Notes under the pieces: generated by a model
What the model was told of the DNA's origin: nothing
The model's input: the letters and a program-made list of their open reading frames with translations, nothing else
The model's database searches: none
Assembly (NCBI RefSeq): GCF_004362895.1
Contig: NZ_SNXI01000005.1
Location: 146,704-210,703, forward strand
Length of the DNA: 64,000 nt
Source: Idiomarina aquatica
GTDB taxonomy: Bacteria > Pseudomonadota > Gammaproteobacteria > Enterobacterales > Alteromonadaceae
Direction: 5' to 3'
Part shown: positions 20,166 to 28,511 of the stretch, piece by piece
Numbering within the stretch: the stretch's first letter is position 1
Layout of the letters: every line of letters starts with the position of its first letter
Translations under genes and position numbers: made by a program

Positions 20166-20242
20166 GGCAATGAGTCCGTCCTCTGACGAGTTGCTGTTAC
20201 TATAAACCTTGGTAAACGCTATCACTGAAACCACGGATTTGC

Positions 20243-20680
20243 ATGGAATTTACTGATACCTTGTTATCATTTGGCTATTTAGGTCTGTTTTTATCGGCCT
20301 TTATTGCTGCCACTTTGTTGCCGATGGGCTCAGAAGCGGTACTGTTGACGCTGGCTTACCAGGGCGGCGAGCCATTAAGCTTGCTAGCCGTTGCCACTAC
20401 CGGTAATGTACTGGGTTCCTGTGTTAATTACGCTATCGGGCGCTGGGCTCATCATCGACTGGTTAACTCCCCTGCAGATAAGAGCCAGCAACGGTTAAAG
20501 CAAGCCGAGAAGGTTTTCAATCGTTTTGGCTGGTGGTCATTACTTTTTGCCTGGCTGCCCATTATCGGTGATCCACTGACCTTGGTGGCGGGCGTATTAA
20601 GAACACCAGTCAGTTTATTTATCGTGCTGGTAACACTAGGTAAATTCGCTCGTTATGCGGTTGTTTTAAGCTTGGTGTAA
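20243..20680 (+). CDS. YqaA/DedA-like (VTT-domain) membrane protein
   Basis: A 145-residue membrane protein of the YqaA group within the DedA/SNARE-associated superfamily. Signatures: SAFIAATLLPMGSEAVLL, NVLGSCVNYAIGR, and FGWWSLLFAWLPIIGDPLTLVAG. DedA relatives act in lipid flipping and membrane homeostasis. Divergent from the DUF502 gene and followed 29 nt later by a dehydrogenase gene on the same strand. Confidence 0.85.
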   Translation: MEFTDTLLSFGYLGLFLSAFIAATLLPMGSEAVLLTLAYQGGEPLSLLAVATTGNVLGSCVNYAIGRWAHHRLVNSPADKSQQRLKQAEKVFNRFGWWSLLFAWLPIIGDPLTLVAGVLRTPVSLFIVLVTLGKFARYAVVLSLV

Positions 20681-20709
20681 CCAAAACACATATTTTAGAG
20701 GACGTTGCT

Positions 20710-21636
20710 ATGAAAGCAGTCATTCTTGACGCCGACTCATTGGGTGAAGGCATTGATCTGTCGCCTCTCGAACAACAGGTTGATGAATTGGTATGTCATC
20801 CACTAACCGCGCCGCACGAAGTTAACCAGCGCATAGCTGATGCAGATATCGTTATCACTAACAAAGTGGTGCTCAACGGCGATACGCTGCGCAATGCTAA
20901 CCAAATTAAACTTATCTGCGTGCTCGCGACGGGGATGAATAACATCGATCGCGACACCGCCAACGAGCTCGGTATTGCAGTAAAGAATGTCGAAGCTTAC
21001 GGAACTCCCAGCGTGGTTCAGCATACCTTGATGATGATGCTGTCATTGGCAACAAAAATGCCGGTTATGCAAAAACGTATGGCGGCGGGTGACTGGCAGC
21101 AGTCACCGTTATTTACCTTGCTGGATCCGCCGACCTATCAACTGGCCGGCAAGCATTTAGTTATTGTGGGCTCAGGCGAACTGGGACAAGCAGTAAAAAA
21201 ACAAGCCGAAGCATTGGGTATGCGCGTGACCTTTACCGCTCGACCGGGTAAAACAGACGACTCGCGCCCAAGTTTTGACGCACTTTTGCCTGAAGCTGAC
21301 GTTATTTCGTTTCATTGCCCGCTAACCGAGGACACAAAAGGCTTGCTTAACCGCAATAATATCAAGCATTGCCAGCCTCATACTTTAGTCATTAATAATG
21401 CCCGGGGTGGCGTTGCTAACGAGCACGACGTACTGGAGGCATTACGGAAAGGCCAAATTGGCGGCTATGCAACGGATGTTCTTCCGCAAGAGCCGCCAAA
21501 AGACGGTCATCCGTTGCTAGATGCGTTAAATGAGCCCTTGAACCTCATTGTAACGCCGCATAACGCCTGGACCTCTCCGGAGGCACGACAACGCATTATT
21601 GAATTAACGGCTGAAAATATCTCAGCGTTAAAATGA
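20710..21636 (+). CDS. D-2-hydroxyacid dehydrogenase
   Basis: A 308-residue NAD(P)-dependent dehydrogenase of the glycerate/hydroxypyruvate type. Nucleotide-binding VIVGSGELGQAVK, catalytic Arg in NNARGGVAN, Glu in LPQEPP and His in TPHNAW. It interconverts 2-oxoacids and D-2-hydroxyacids. GAGG precedes the ATG. A shared terminator follows at 21661..21690. Confidence 0.9.
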   Translation: MKAVILDADSLGEGIDLSPLEQQVDELVCHPLTAPHEVNQRIADADIVITNKVVLNGDTLRNANQIKLICVLATGMNNIDRDTANELGIAVKNVEAYGTPSVVQHTLMMMLSLATKMPVMQKRMAAGDWQQSPLFTLLDPPTYQLAGKHLVIVGSGELGQAVKKQAEALGMRVTFTARPGKTDDSRPSFDALLPEADVISFHCPLTEDTKGLLNRNNIKHCQPHTLVINNARGGVANEHDVLEALRKGQIGGYATDVLPQEPPKDGHPLLDALNEPLNLIVTPHNAWTSPEARQRIIELTAENISALK

Positions 21637-21660
21637 TAGCCTTCTTACTACTGATAACGG

Positions 21661-21690
21661 CTTAACTCGTGAAAAGTAACGCGAGTTAAG
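21661..21690. terminator. Convergent terminator hairpin
   Basis: Arms CTTAACTCG and CGAGTTAAG with a 12-nt loop, between the convergent dehydrogenase and b561 genes; it overlaps the b561 stop codon. A bidirectional stem-loop terminator is the simplest reading; T-runs are weak. Confidence 0.5.
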
Positions 21691-22180
21691 CACGTTGTTT
21701 ATAGAAGTTGCGAACCCCGCCACCAATATGTAGTATCAATAGCAACGGCAGTATATAAGCACCCAACACCTTGTGCACTTCCTCTACCGGCTCATGAATC
21801 CATTCGATAACTCTTAAGTCAAATGATACGGCAAACCAACCAAAAACTGACAGCGACTCATTTTCAGTAAATAAATACAGTGGTCCCGTTACAATTAACA
21901 CCAGCATTGTTAATAGCAGAGCGTAATGAAGATATCTGGCAACCTTTTCGGTGAGAGTGTGGGCCGGCTCAGGGAACCCCTGATACAGTCGTAATACACT
22001 GCGCCAGCCTATTAATAAGAAGGCAAAAAAGCCAACACCGATGTGGGTCGCTTCAGAAAAATGTTTTACCTCCCGAGAGTCGGCAAAAAACATCATAAAC
22101 CCGAGTGTCAGCATGACAATAACAGCCATTGCGCCTAACCAGTGCATTGTGCGCGACAATGGCGAATAATGCCTATCCAT
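21686..22180 (-). CDS. Cytochrome b561-family membrane protein (first copy)
   Basis: About 164 residues with four membrane helices. The N-terminus MDRHYSPLSRTMHWLGAMAV and later EATHIGVG, RYLHYALLL and LLILHIGGG carry the paired heme-ligand histidines of the YodB/YceJ-like cytochrome b561 family. Likely shuttles electrons from quinol to periplasmic acceptors or superoxide. ATG 22180 has AAGGAG before it. A 17-bp direct repeat, CTTAAT-N5-CTTAAT, lies 45 nt upstream (22225..22241), so the nearby two-component system may control it. A second b561 is at 54152..54673. Confidence 0.85.
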   Translation of the reverse strand: MDRHYSPLSRTMHWLGAMAVIVMLTLGFMMFFADSREVKHFSEATHIGVGFFAFLLIGWRSVLRLYQGFPEPAHTLTEKVARYLHYALLLTMLVLIVTGPLYLFTENESLSVFGWFAVSFDLRVIEWIHEPVEEVHKVLGAYILPLLLILHIGGGVRNFYKQRA

Positions 22181-22224
22181 AATGTTACTCCTTCTAGTCA
22201 TTGACTTCAGAGTAACAGGACAAT

Positions 22225-22241
22225 ATTAAGCCAACATTAAG
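22225..22241 (-). promoter_or_regulatory. PmrA/QseB-like box before b561
   Basis: On the minus strand: CTTAAT-GTTGG-CTTAAT, two identical half-sites at 11-bp period, matching the YTTAAK-N5-YTTAAK layout of PmrA boxes. It overlaps the stop of the sensor kinase gene and is 45 nt from the b561 ATG. Two comparable sites flank other genes of this cluster. Confidence 0.6.
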
Positions 22242-23613
22242 GCTGTCTGGAGATTACAGGCTTTTCAACCGATGCTTGATCAACCTCAACTTTTGCAACA
22301 AACCAATCGTCTTCAAGCGCAAGAGTCAACTTTAACCCTAACTGTTTGGCTAAATTACTGACAATACTCAGACCTAACCCAGCGCCTTCTTCCCTCAGCT
22401 GACCACCACGATAAAAACGCTCGGTCAGCCGCTTAGCGTCAACGTGGTGAGATTTTTCAATACGATTGCGTATGGTAAAAAGAGAGCCATCACAGTTAAT
22501 GTCAATCGACGACTGAGGTGCTGCATATTTAATCGCATTATCAACAAGGTTACTGAATAACATCGTTAGATAACGCTCTTCTGAGCGCCATAAGACGGTG
22601 TCGGGAAGATTCACATCCATCACTAACCGCCGCAAATCAGCCCACTGGTAATAATCTGAAATAACCTGCCGAAGAATAGCGGCAGCATTAACCTGCTTCC
22701 AATGCTGCGGCGGTAGTTCCGTCTTGGAGAGTAAAAGTAGACTTTCGACCAGACTTACTAATCTATCCGTACTGGCTAACAGCGATTCCAGCTCTTCTTT
22801 TTGCTGCTGAGTTGAAGCTTTTTGCCACTGATTCTGCAACTGCGCTTTTAGGCCTGCCAGAGGGGTTCTGAGCTCATGCGCGGCATCTGCAGAAAATTGT
22901 TTTTCCCGCAGGAATGTTTGCTCAATACGCGTCAGATAATGATTTAACGCGCCTTTCACCAACGACACTTCCTCAGTGTCATTCGACTCAACGAACGGCC
23001 TATAATCGTCTGAGCGCTTGCGCCTAAGTGCTTCTGCCAGCCTTCTGAAGCTGGCAAAGTTTTGGTTTATGGTCCACCAACCTAACCACAACATTAATGG
23101 CAATAAAGTTAAGATAGGCACAACCATATCGGTCGTCAGGTCACCGCGTATTTCAGAACGAAATTCATCTTGCTGCAAAAGAAGAATGCGATAGTCTCTA
23201 GCCGGCGAACTCAAACCGAAGCTATGCCAAAGTTCACTATCTACCGTCTTAACTGAAAAGCCTTCTTTAAAAGGGATAACAGAGGGGTCCAACGAACCTT
23301 CCGTTTGCATTATGCGCTTGCCGTTAATCGTCTCAATACGATAGGAGAGCTTGTCTTCGTATGAATGCGCATTGATACGACTAATGGTTATGTCACGCGC
23401 TACACTAGCTCCATCACTTGGCAATAATGCCAATAGGGTTTTTGCCTGCTGAACCATCTCTGCATCAAATAACTCATCAACCTCGTGACTTATTTCCGCG
23501 TAAATCCATCTGGCAGACACCGTTGCGCTTAACAAGTAAACCGCAGAGACAGCAACAAGGATTCGCCGGCGTATGGAGTTAAGTTTCGTTTTTACCCTAC
23601 TCGTTAGCCACAT
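22237..23613 (-). CDS. QseC/PmrB-like sensor histidine kinase
   Basis: About 458 residues. Two membrane helices flank a periplasmic domain of about 130 residues (roughly 45-170). Then come a HAMP-like linker, DHp helix with FSADAAHELRTPLAGLKAQLQ (phospho-acceptor His) and a catalytic domain with NLVDNAIKYA and GAGLGLSIV. This is the QseC/PmrB-type signature. ATG 23613 overlaps the response-regulator stop by 10 nt. The periplasmic part lacks the short acidic PmrB motif I would expect for metal sensing, so the signal is unknown. Confidence 0.9.
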   Translation of the reverse strand: MWLTSRVKTKLNSIRRRILVAVSAVYLLSATVSARWIYAEISHEVDELFDAEMVQQAKTLLALLPSDGASVARDITISRINAHSYEDKLSYRIETINGKRIMQTEGSLDPSVIPFKEGFSVKTVDSELWHSFGLSSPARDYRILLLQQDEFRSEIRGDLTTDMVVPILTLLPLMLWLGWWTINQNFASFRRLAEALRRKRSDDYRPFVESNDTEEVSLVKGALNHYLTRIEQTFLREKQFSADAAHELRTPLAGLKAQLQNQWQKASTQQQKEELESLLASTDRLVSLVESLLLLSKTELPPQHWKQVNAAAILRQVISDYYQWADLRRLVMDVNLPDTVLWRSEERYLTMLFSNLVDNAIKYAAPQSSIDINCDGSLFTIRNRIEKSHHVDAKRLTERFYRGGQLREEGAGLGLSIVSNLAKQLGLKLTLALEDDWFVAKVEVDQASVEKPVISRQP

Positions 23614-24266
23614 GCTAAACGATATCCTACGCCGCGAATGGTCTGAATCCATTCTTTATTGCCTAGTTTCTTTCGTAGGTTGTGGACATGCACTTCCAGA
23701 GCGTTGCTCTCTAACTGTTGTTCGTTACGAAACACAACCTGCTCTAATTTATCACGACTATGCACGCGCTCAGGTGACGCCATCAATGCGCGTAATAGCT
23801 CAAACTCCCGTCGGGATAAATTAACCGGTTGCTCTTGTGCCCATACCTGAAAGTTTGACTCATCAACGCGGATAGGTCCGACAACTAATTCCGGGGTAGC
23901 ATAGCCTCGTTGGCGTCGCACCAGTGCGCGCAAACGTGCCCCGAGTTCATTCATATCGAAGGGTTTGACCATATAATCATCCGCGCCGAGATCTAACAGT
24001 TTGACGATCTCCGAACTGTCATCACGGGCAGTCAGCACTAATATCGGCATCACTTGCCCCTTTTTACGCAGTGCCGACAGCACCCGACTACCATCTAAGT
24101 CCGGTAGCCCTAAATCCAGAACCGCCACGTCATAAGGTATGCGCTGGCTCTCACTAATAGCGGCAGCACCGGTTCGTACCCATTGCACTGAAAATTGCCG
24201 TTCAGACAAGCCGATTTCAACGGCCTGTCCCAACATGGCATCGTCCTCTACCAACAATAAGTCCAT
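23604..24266 (-). CDS. OmpR-family response regulator (QseB/PmrA subfamily)
   Basis: A 220-residue regulator. The receiver has acidic residues LLVEDDA, phospho-acceptor Asp51 in VLDLGLPD, and Lys in VKPFDM. The winged-helix DNA-binding domain shows SRREFELL, NALEVHVHNLRKKLG and IQTIRGVGYRL, typical of QseB and PmrA. The partner kinase overlaps by 10 nt. Regulators of this subfamily bind CTTAA-type direct repeats, and such repeats lie at three promoters nearby (22225, 28437, 28926). Confidence 0.92.
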   Translation of the reverse strand: MDLLLVEDDAMLGQAVEIGLSERQFSVQWVRTGAAAISESQRIPYDVAVLDLGLPDLDGSRVLSALRKKGQVMPILVLTARDDSSEIVKLLDLGADDYMVKPFDMNELGARLRALVRRQRGYATPELVVGPIRVDESNFQVWAQEQPVNLSRREFELLRALMASPERVHSRDKLEQVVFRNEQQLESNALEVHVHNLRKKLGNKEWIQTIRGVGYRLACG

Positions 24267-24281
24267 GCACTATCCTTGCTA

Positions 24282-24941
24282 TTATTTTTCGCCTTTAATT
24301 CGCACCAACAGCTGTTTAATTTCCTCTCGCCGAAACTCGTCCGCGAGCGGTCTCTCAGGTCTCGGTGCTGCTGCGAGTGCTTTATTAGCATAATTTTCAG
24401 CTTTTATATAATCGCCCTGTTCGAACCAATAATCGGCGTAAAAGTAATTCGGGTCAATGCCATCCGGATTTATTGTTAAGGCTTGTTCTAACAGTTCCTG
24501 CGCTTTGTCCTCATCGCCAAACCCAAACGGCCATCCCGGTACCTTATAATACAGCGTGCCCAGCGACGCGTAGGCCGAACCGTCCAGTGCAGTAGGTTCT
24601 AAATCAAGGGCTTTCTGCAGCGATTTACGCGACTCTTTTGCGAGACTCAATGCGCCTAAGCCACCTTTAGCCCCGGCATACGTACTTTTTATAATACCCA
24701 GCCAAATATGTGCAGGCGCTGAATTGGGCTCCTGTGTTACCCATTGCTGGGCATCAGCAACTAATTGCTCGAACGCTTTTTCCTGAGCATCGTCTTTTAG
24801 TTCATAATTGACCGTTGCCCAGCGTTGTTGCAGGTCATGCAACCGTTGCTGACTGTTGTCACTAAGATCCAACGCGGTAGAAGATACCGGCAAGCTTAAG
24901 AAGCCGGCAACGACCAGGGCAGTAAAGTTAATTTTTTTCAT
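24282..24941 (-). CDS. Periplasmic TPR-repeat protein
   Basis: A 219-residue protein with a signal peptide ending near SSTAL, then helical repeats: AHIWLGIIKSTYAGAKGG, GSAYASLGTLYYKVPGWPFG and EDKAQELLEQALTINPDGID. The last two are TPR-like. Similar TPR proteins are called tetratricopeptide or hypothetical. It overlaps the SDR gene by 14 nt and ends 15 nt before the response regulator, so it sits at the seam between the biosynthesis-like genes and the two-component system. It could scaffold an envelope complex; unproven. Confidence 0.8.
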   Translation of the reverse strand: MKKINFTALVVAGFLSLPVSSTALDLSDNSQQRLHDLQQRWATVNYELKDDAQEKAFEQLVADAQQWVTQEPNSAPAHIWLGIIKSTYAGAKGGLGALSLAKESRKSLQKALDLEPTALDGSAYASLGTLYYKVPGWPFGFGDEDKAQELLEQALTINPDGIDPNYFYADYWFEQGDYIKAENYANKALAAAPRPERPLADEFRREEIKQLLVRIKGEK

Positions 24942-25734
24942 GACGGTATTCCTCGATGAGTTGATACAACATATTTCGTGTTTTGCCTAAACTGCGACTC
25001 ACTTGTTCCGGCCATAGCCCGTTTAAACGCACCAATAACCGCTCCGGCCAACCGAGAGTTTGCAGTAACTGTTGTCGCTCAATTTGTTTAACTAATTGCT
25101 GCGCAACCTGTTGCGGCTGATCTTGTGGTGTATTAAGACGCTGATTTAAGCGATTTAGTACGCCGTGATTAAGCGACGTTTTGATAGCTCGTGGCGCTGC
25201 ATACATGACGCGTACGTCAGATGGTTTTAATTCGCGTTGCAGGGCTTGCGTAAAACCACGCAAACCAAACTTACTAGCGCAATACAACGCTTGCCCCGGA
25301 AAACCTATAGCACCGAATACCGAGCCCACGTTTAATGCCCAGCCCTGCTCATTACTAAGCAACGGTAACAGCTGATGGGTCAGCGCCACGGGCGCGGTTA
25401 AATTGGTACTAATAACTAGCTCGATATCCTCTGCAGACGCATCCCGGAATAATCCCTCATGCGTTACTGCAGCATTATTAATAAGCCCGGTCAGAGGGCG
25501 CGCCTGTTGCTGTATGAACTGGTATAGCCGCTGCCGTTCGCCGTGTGCGGTTATGTCAGCAACAAAGGGAGTCTGTTGCAGCCGGGATGCCAATGCCTCT
25601 AGCTTTTCCGCAGACCGCCCCACCAAAATTAAGCGCGCCCCCTTCTTGCCAAGCGCTTCTGCCAGCGCTTCGCCCAGCCCTCCGGAGGCCCCCGTTAACA
25701 CGATCGTTTGCCGGGACCAGTCGATGGTTTTCAT
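24928..25734 (-). CDS. Short-chain dehydrogenase/reductase
   Basis: A 268-residue SDR. TGASGGLGEALA binds NAD(P), NNAAV is the structural motif, and Ser-Tyr-Lys is visible in VGSVFG and YCASKFG. Classical SDR of the short fatty-acyl or ketoacyl type, with a C-terminal extension of about 70 residues ending LIEEYRHEKN. It overlaps the upstream diiron-like gene by ATGA (25731..25734) and the downstream TPR gene by 14 nt. Likely reduces a ketone or aldehyde intermediate made by the neighbouring ligase and diiron proteins. Confidence 0.88.
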   Translation of the reverse strand: MKTIDWSRQTIVLTGASGGLGEALAEALGKKGARLILVGRSAEKLEALASRLQQTPFVADITAHGERQRLYQFIQQQARPLTGLINNAAVTHEGLFRDASAEDIELVISTNLTAPVALTHQLLPLLSNEQGWALNVGSVFGAIGFPGQALYCASKFGLRGFTQALQRELKPSDVRVMYAAPRAIKTSLNHGVLNRLNQRLNTPQDQPQQVAQQLVKQIERQQLLQTLGWPERLLVRLNGLWPEQVSRSLGKTRNMLYQLIEEYRHEKN

Positions 25735-26396
25735 GCTGACTCTCCGGCCAATTCAGGTAACGCCCGGAACATGTCACCGTAAAGTCTATAGACATGCTTT
25801 GCGGTCTGGATAATGACCTGTTGTGCTTTTTCATCAGTGATTTTATTCATCAGCTGTTCAAAGAAGTGAACGTGTTCGAGGTCAAGGTCGCCATGGGATA
25901 ACAGATAGCTGAAAGCCGAATGAGGTAATCCCAGCGCTGATTTTATTTTACCCGCCGCTTGTGTCGCCAGCTTGACGCTGGTCCCTTCCAGTACATGCGC
26001 CATACCAAAAAACGCCGCCGGATGATCATTATCTATAGCCTGATAAACCAATGACACCATCGCCTGTGTTGCAGTGTGCGGTACGCTGCTTTGGGCAAGC
26101 TGCACATCACCACCTGCCGCTTTAATATCATTGAGGATCCAACGTTCGTGACCGTATTCCTCATTGATATACTCAATAACCGCTTTACGTAACCACTCAT
26201 CATTGAACGAGAGTCTGCTACCACAACGCATCAGTAGCGGCGTGGTGTGCTTAACATGATGATAGGCCTGCGTTAAAAACGCACGATAGCGATCCAATGT
26301 AATGTCACCTTGCAAGGCCTGCTGAATTGCCGGTGCGTTCAGTAAATAGCGTTGTTCATTCTGCGTTTGGTCACATAAGGTGTTAAAAAATTTCAT
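25731..26396 (-). CDS. Heme-oxygenase-like diiron protein (TenA/PqqC/UndA superfamily)
   Basis: A 221-residue all-helical protein. Candidate metal ligands: His46/47 and His50 in AYHHVKHT, Glu80-x2-His83 in EEYGHE, Glu137 in HVLEG, and Asp172-x2-His175 in LDLEHVH. The spacing resembles heme-oxygenase-like diiron oxidases such as UndA, although the first ligand would be His, not Glu. Such enzymes cleave or oxidise fatty acids or amino acids with O2. ATG 26396 overlaps the ligase end by 14 nt and has GAGG upstream. Often annotated TenA or iron-containing redox enzyme; catalytic function here is inferred. Confidence 0.78.
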   Translation of the reverse strand: MKFFNTLCDQTQNEQRYLLNAPAIQQALQGDITLDRYRAFLTQAYHHVKHTTPLLMRCGSRLSFNDEWLRKAVIEYINEEYGHERWILNDIKAAGGDVQLAQSSVPHTATQAMVSLVYQAIDNDHPAAFFGMAHVLEGTSVKLATQAAGKIKSALGLPHSAFSYLLSHGDLDLEHVHFFEQLMNKITDEKAQQVIIQTAKHVYRLYGDMFRALPELAGESA

Positions 26397-27774
26397 CACG
26401 TACCTCGTTAATCGATGAGTTATGTTGAGCACCAAAAAGCTGTTGCGCTAATGTCTGGAGAGCCTGACGCCGCAGGCGCCCGGTTCCTGTTAACAAGCCA
26501 TTGGTTACAGTAAAAGGTTCAGTCAGTTCTATGTGGCGCTGAACACGGGCATAATCCGGCAACAGTCGATTAACCCGATCAACCGCAGCATCGGCCTGTG
26601 CTTTGGTAGTGGAAGGCATTAATACCAGTAAGGCGGTCAAAGGCATTTGTTCATCGCCTATAACAGCGCTCTGATAAATACCCGGCTGGCTGCACAACTC
26701 AGACTCAATCCACTCAGGATCAATATTGCGGCCATAGTCGGTCACAATAATATGCTTGCGCCGGCCTAATATTGTTAGCCGGCCCTGGTCATCAAATTCG
26801 CCCAGATCACCGGTATAAATTTGGTTCGGAAACCAACTGCTTTGATCATTCCAGTAACCCAACATGGCATTGCCTTGCACGACCAATTCACCGTTATTCA
26901 GCGTTACCTGAGCATGATTTAGCGGTTTACCGACAGTTCCCGGAGCAATTGACTCGGGTGCATTAAGTGCCACCACCGAACCGAACTCTGACAGGCCATA
27001 GCCCTGTACGATGGGAAGTTTTAACGCTAATGCCCTGTGCTCCAACGTGCGGCTTAAACGCGCACCGCCTACGGCCAATAACTTAAACGATTTGGCATTG
27101 ATGAAGCCGCGCTCCACACCGGTAACCACGGCATCCAGCAAGGCCGGCGTCAGGATTAAACTATCGGGCTGATATTGCTTAAGCGCCGCGAAAAAGGACT
27201 CTAACTGCAGAGATGACGATCCTTTTAAACCGAGTGTCTCGCTACTTAACAGCACCACTTCGGCGCCTAGCCATAACGCCAGATAAACGCCCGCAACGTT
27301 TTCCAGTAAAACTGCGAGCGGCATAATAACCAGATGCCGTTTAACATCAGCACCAGCAACTCGTTCGGCTAGCGCTGCCACCGTGGTTAATTGGTTCTCG
27401 ACCGAAAGGCACACGCCCTTAGGATCTCCAGTACTTCCGGAAGTAAAGGTAACCTTGCTGGTAGCAGGTGGCAGCGGCTTAGCGGAATTGGCTTGTTGCT
27501 GTAAATACTGTTGTTGTCGTTGACTAAAAAATGGCGGTATCGGAATACAGACTTTATTGGCCAGCATTAGCGCTAAGTCTTCTATCACCCAAGCCATTGG
27601 TTCAGATACGTCCAGCAGGAATATTTGCTGCGACTGTTGATGTAGTTGCTGCGCCCGCAGTTGAACCAATCTTACCAACTCGGCATAACTCAGTTGTTTA
27701 GTCTCTGAGCGAATTGCAATGGCGTTGGGTTTGGCCTGCGCTTGAGAGTGCAAGCGTTCAAATAGCGCGTTCAT
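26383..27774 (-). CDS. AMP-dependent synthetase/ligase, acyl-CoA ligase-like
   Basis: A 463-residue adenylate-forming enzyme. P-loop VTFTSGSTGDPKGV, A5 QGYGLSEFGS, A7 YTGDLGEF, A8 RRKHIIVTDYGRN. At the A10 position, where a catalytic Lys is expected in a GK(I/L)xR motif, the sequence reads TGTGRLRRQ, so Lys is replaced by Arg. Activity may be altered or may use only one half-reaction. It overlaps both neighbours by ATGA-type junctions and is the second gene of the thermostable-hemolysin operon. It probably activates a fatty or carboxylic acid for the pathway. Confidence 0.87.
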   Translation of the reverse strand: MNALFERLHSQAQAKPNAIAIRSETKQLSYAELVRLVQLRAQQLHQQSQQIFLLDVSEPMAWVIEDLALMLANKVCIPIPPFFSQRQQQYLQQQANSAKPLPPATSKVTFTSGSTGDPKGVCLSVENQLTTVAALAERVAGADVKRHLVIMPLAVLLENVAGVYLALWLGAEVVLLSSETLGLKGSSSLQLESFFAALKQYQPDSLILTPALLDAVVTGVERGFINAKSFKLLAVGGARLSRTLEHRALALKLPIVQGYGLSEFGSVVALNAPESIAPGTVGKPLNHAQVTLNNGELVVQGNAMLGYWNDQSSWFPNQIYTGDLGEFDDQGRLTILGRRKHIIVTDYGRNIDPEWIESELCSQPGIYQSAVIGDEQMPLTALLVLMPSTTKAQADAAVDRVNRLLPDYARVQRHIELTEPFTVTNGLLTGTGRLRRQALQTLAQQLFGAQHNSSINEVRDEIF

Positions 27775-28370
27775 ACTCTGGCCTCAGGCAGTTTGGTCGC
27801 AACAGCCACTGGTGTTGTCGCCAGTTGCTCAAACGCACTGCCTTGCGTTAACCAGCCGGCCAGCACAACCGGTTGGTGTTGATAATAGCTTCCCCAGAGT
27901 TCTCTTACTGATTCTGGTAACGCACTTATTTGTGCTGTCTCCAATGCAGTCAAGGCAACACCCATGCGGCGAAAATATTTCTGCAAAGCACGGGTAGCAG
28001 TAAAAATAACCGCGCTGCGCTGGATATTGCCCAATAGCTTAACCACTGCGCCAAATAAATGCGGTAGGTAACTTGCTGCCAGTGCCGCCATGGAGCCGAC
28101 TTCGGCTAGTTTTTCTGCTGCAGGTAATGGTCGGCTGCTCACTTGGTACGCGTGCAGTGGCTGATTCAAATACGTTTGCGAAAATAAACGTTGCTCATCG
28201 GCTAATTGCACCCCGCATGCGGCTACCAGCACCTCATCATCAAACACGGCAACCAATAAGCGCGGCAGTGTTCGCAGGCAGGCATTAAAGTTCAACCAAT
28301 AACGGTTACAAATAAACGTTTCTACCTGCTCACGTAACGGATGGTCCGGCAAGATCCAGCAGTGATGCAT
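27771..28370 (-). CDS. Thermostable-hemolysin-family protein, acyltransferase-like
   Basis: A 199-residue protein of the T_hemolysin family. Motifs: RYWLNFNACL at 23-32, LAEVGSMAAL with Glu90, IFTATRALQKYFRRMG at 122-137 and WGSYYQHQPVVLAGWL at 159-174. Family members were named from delta-VPH of Vibrio. The layout of an early Arg/Phe pair, a Glu in a strand, and a late helix resembles GNAT-fold acyltransferases and LuxI-type autoinducer synthases (inference). First gene of the operon, with AAGGAG 7 nt before the ATG and triple CTTAA-type half-sites 67 nt further upstream. Hemolysis as its real role is doubtful. Confidence 0.8.
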   Translation of the reverse strand: MHHCWILPDHPLREQVETFICNRYWLNFNACLRTLPRLLVAVFDDEVLVAACGVQLADEQRLFSQTYLNQPLHAYQVSSRPLPAAEKLAEVGSMAALAASYLPHLFGAVVKLLGNIQRSAVIFTATRALQKYFRRMGVALTALETAQISALPESVRELWGSYYQHQPVVLAGWLTQGSAFEQLATTPVAVATKLPEARV

Positions 28371-28436
28371 AGCGATACTCCTTAAGTCAGTCGAGCGACT
28401 GCAACAGCGTCAATGGCATCACTTTATTAATCGAGG

Positions 28437-28464
28437 CTTAAGGAAAACTTAAATTGGGTTTAAG
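28437..28464. promoter_or_regulatory. Triple CTTAA-type half-sites before the T_hemolysin operon
   Basis: Plus-strand reading: CTTAAG-GAAAA-CTTAAA-TTGGG-TTTAAG, three half-sites each spaced by 5 bp (11-bp period), 67-94 nt from the operon ATG. It matches the PmrA/QseB box layout and is the likely binding site for the response regulator encoded downstream in the same cluster. Confidence 0.65.
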
Positions 28465-28511
28465 AATTGTGGTTTGTGTAGTGGGTTAAAAGTTCCAATT
28501 TATTTATTAAA

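Noticed and set aside
27771..28370. Hemolysin or pore-forming toxin function
   Set aside because: No signal peptide, no pore or lipase motif; the name is inherited from a family, and context favours metabolism.
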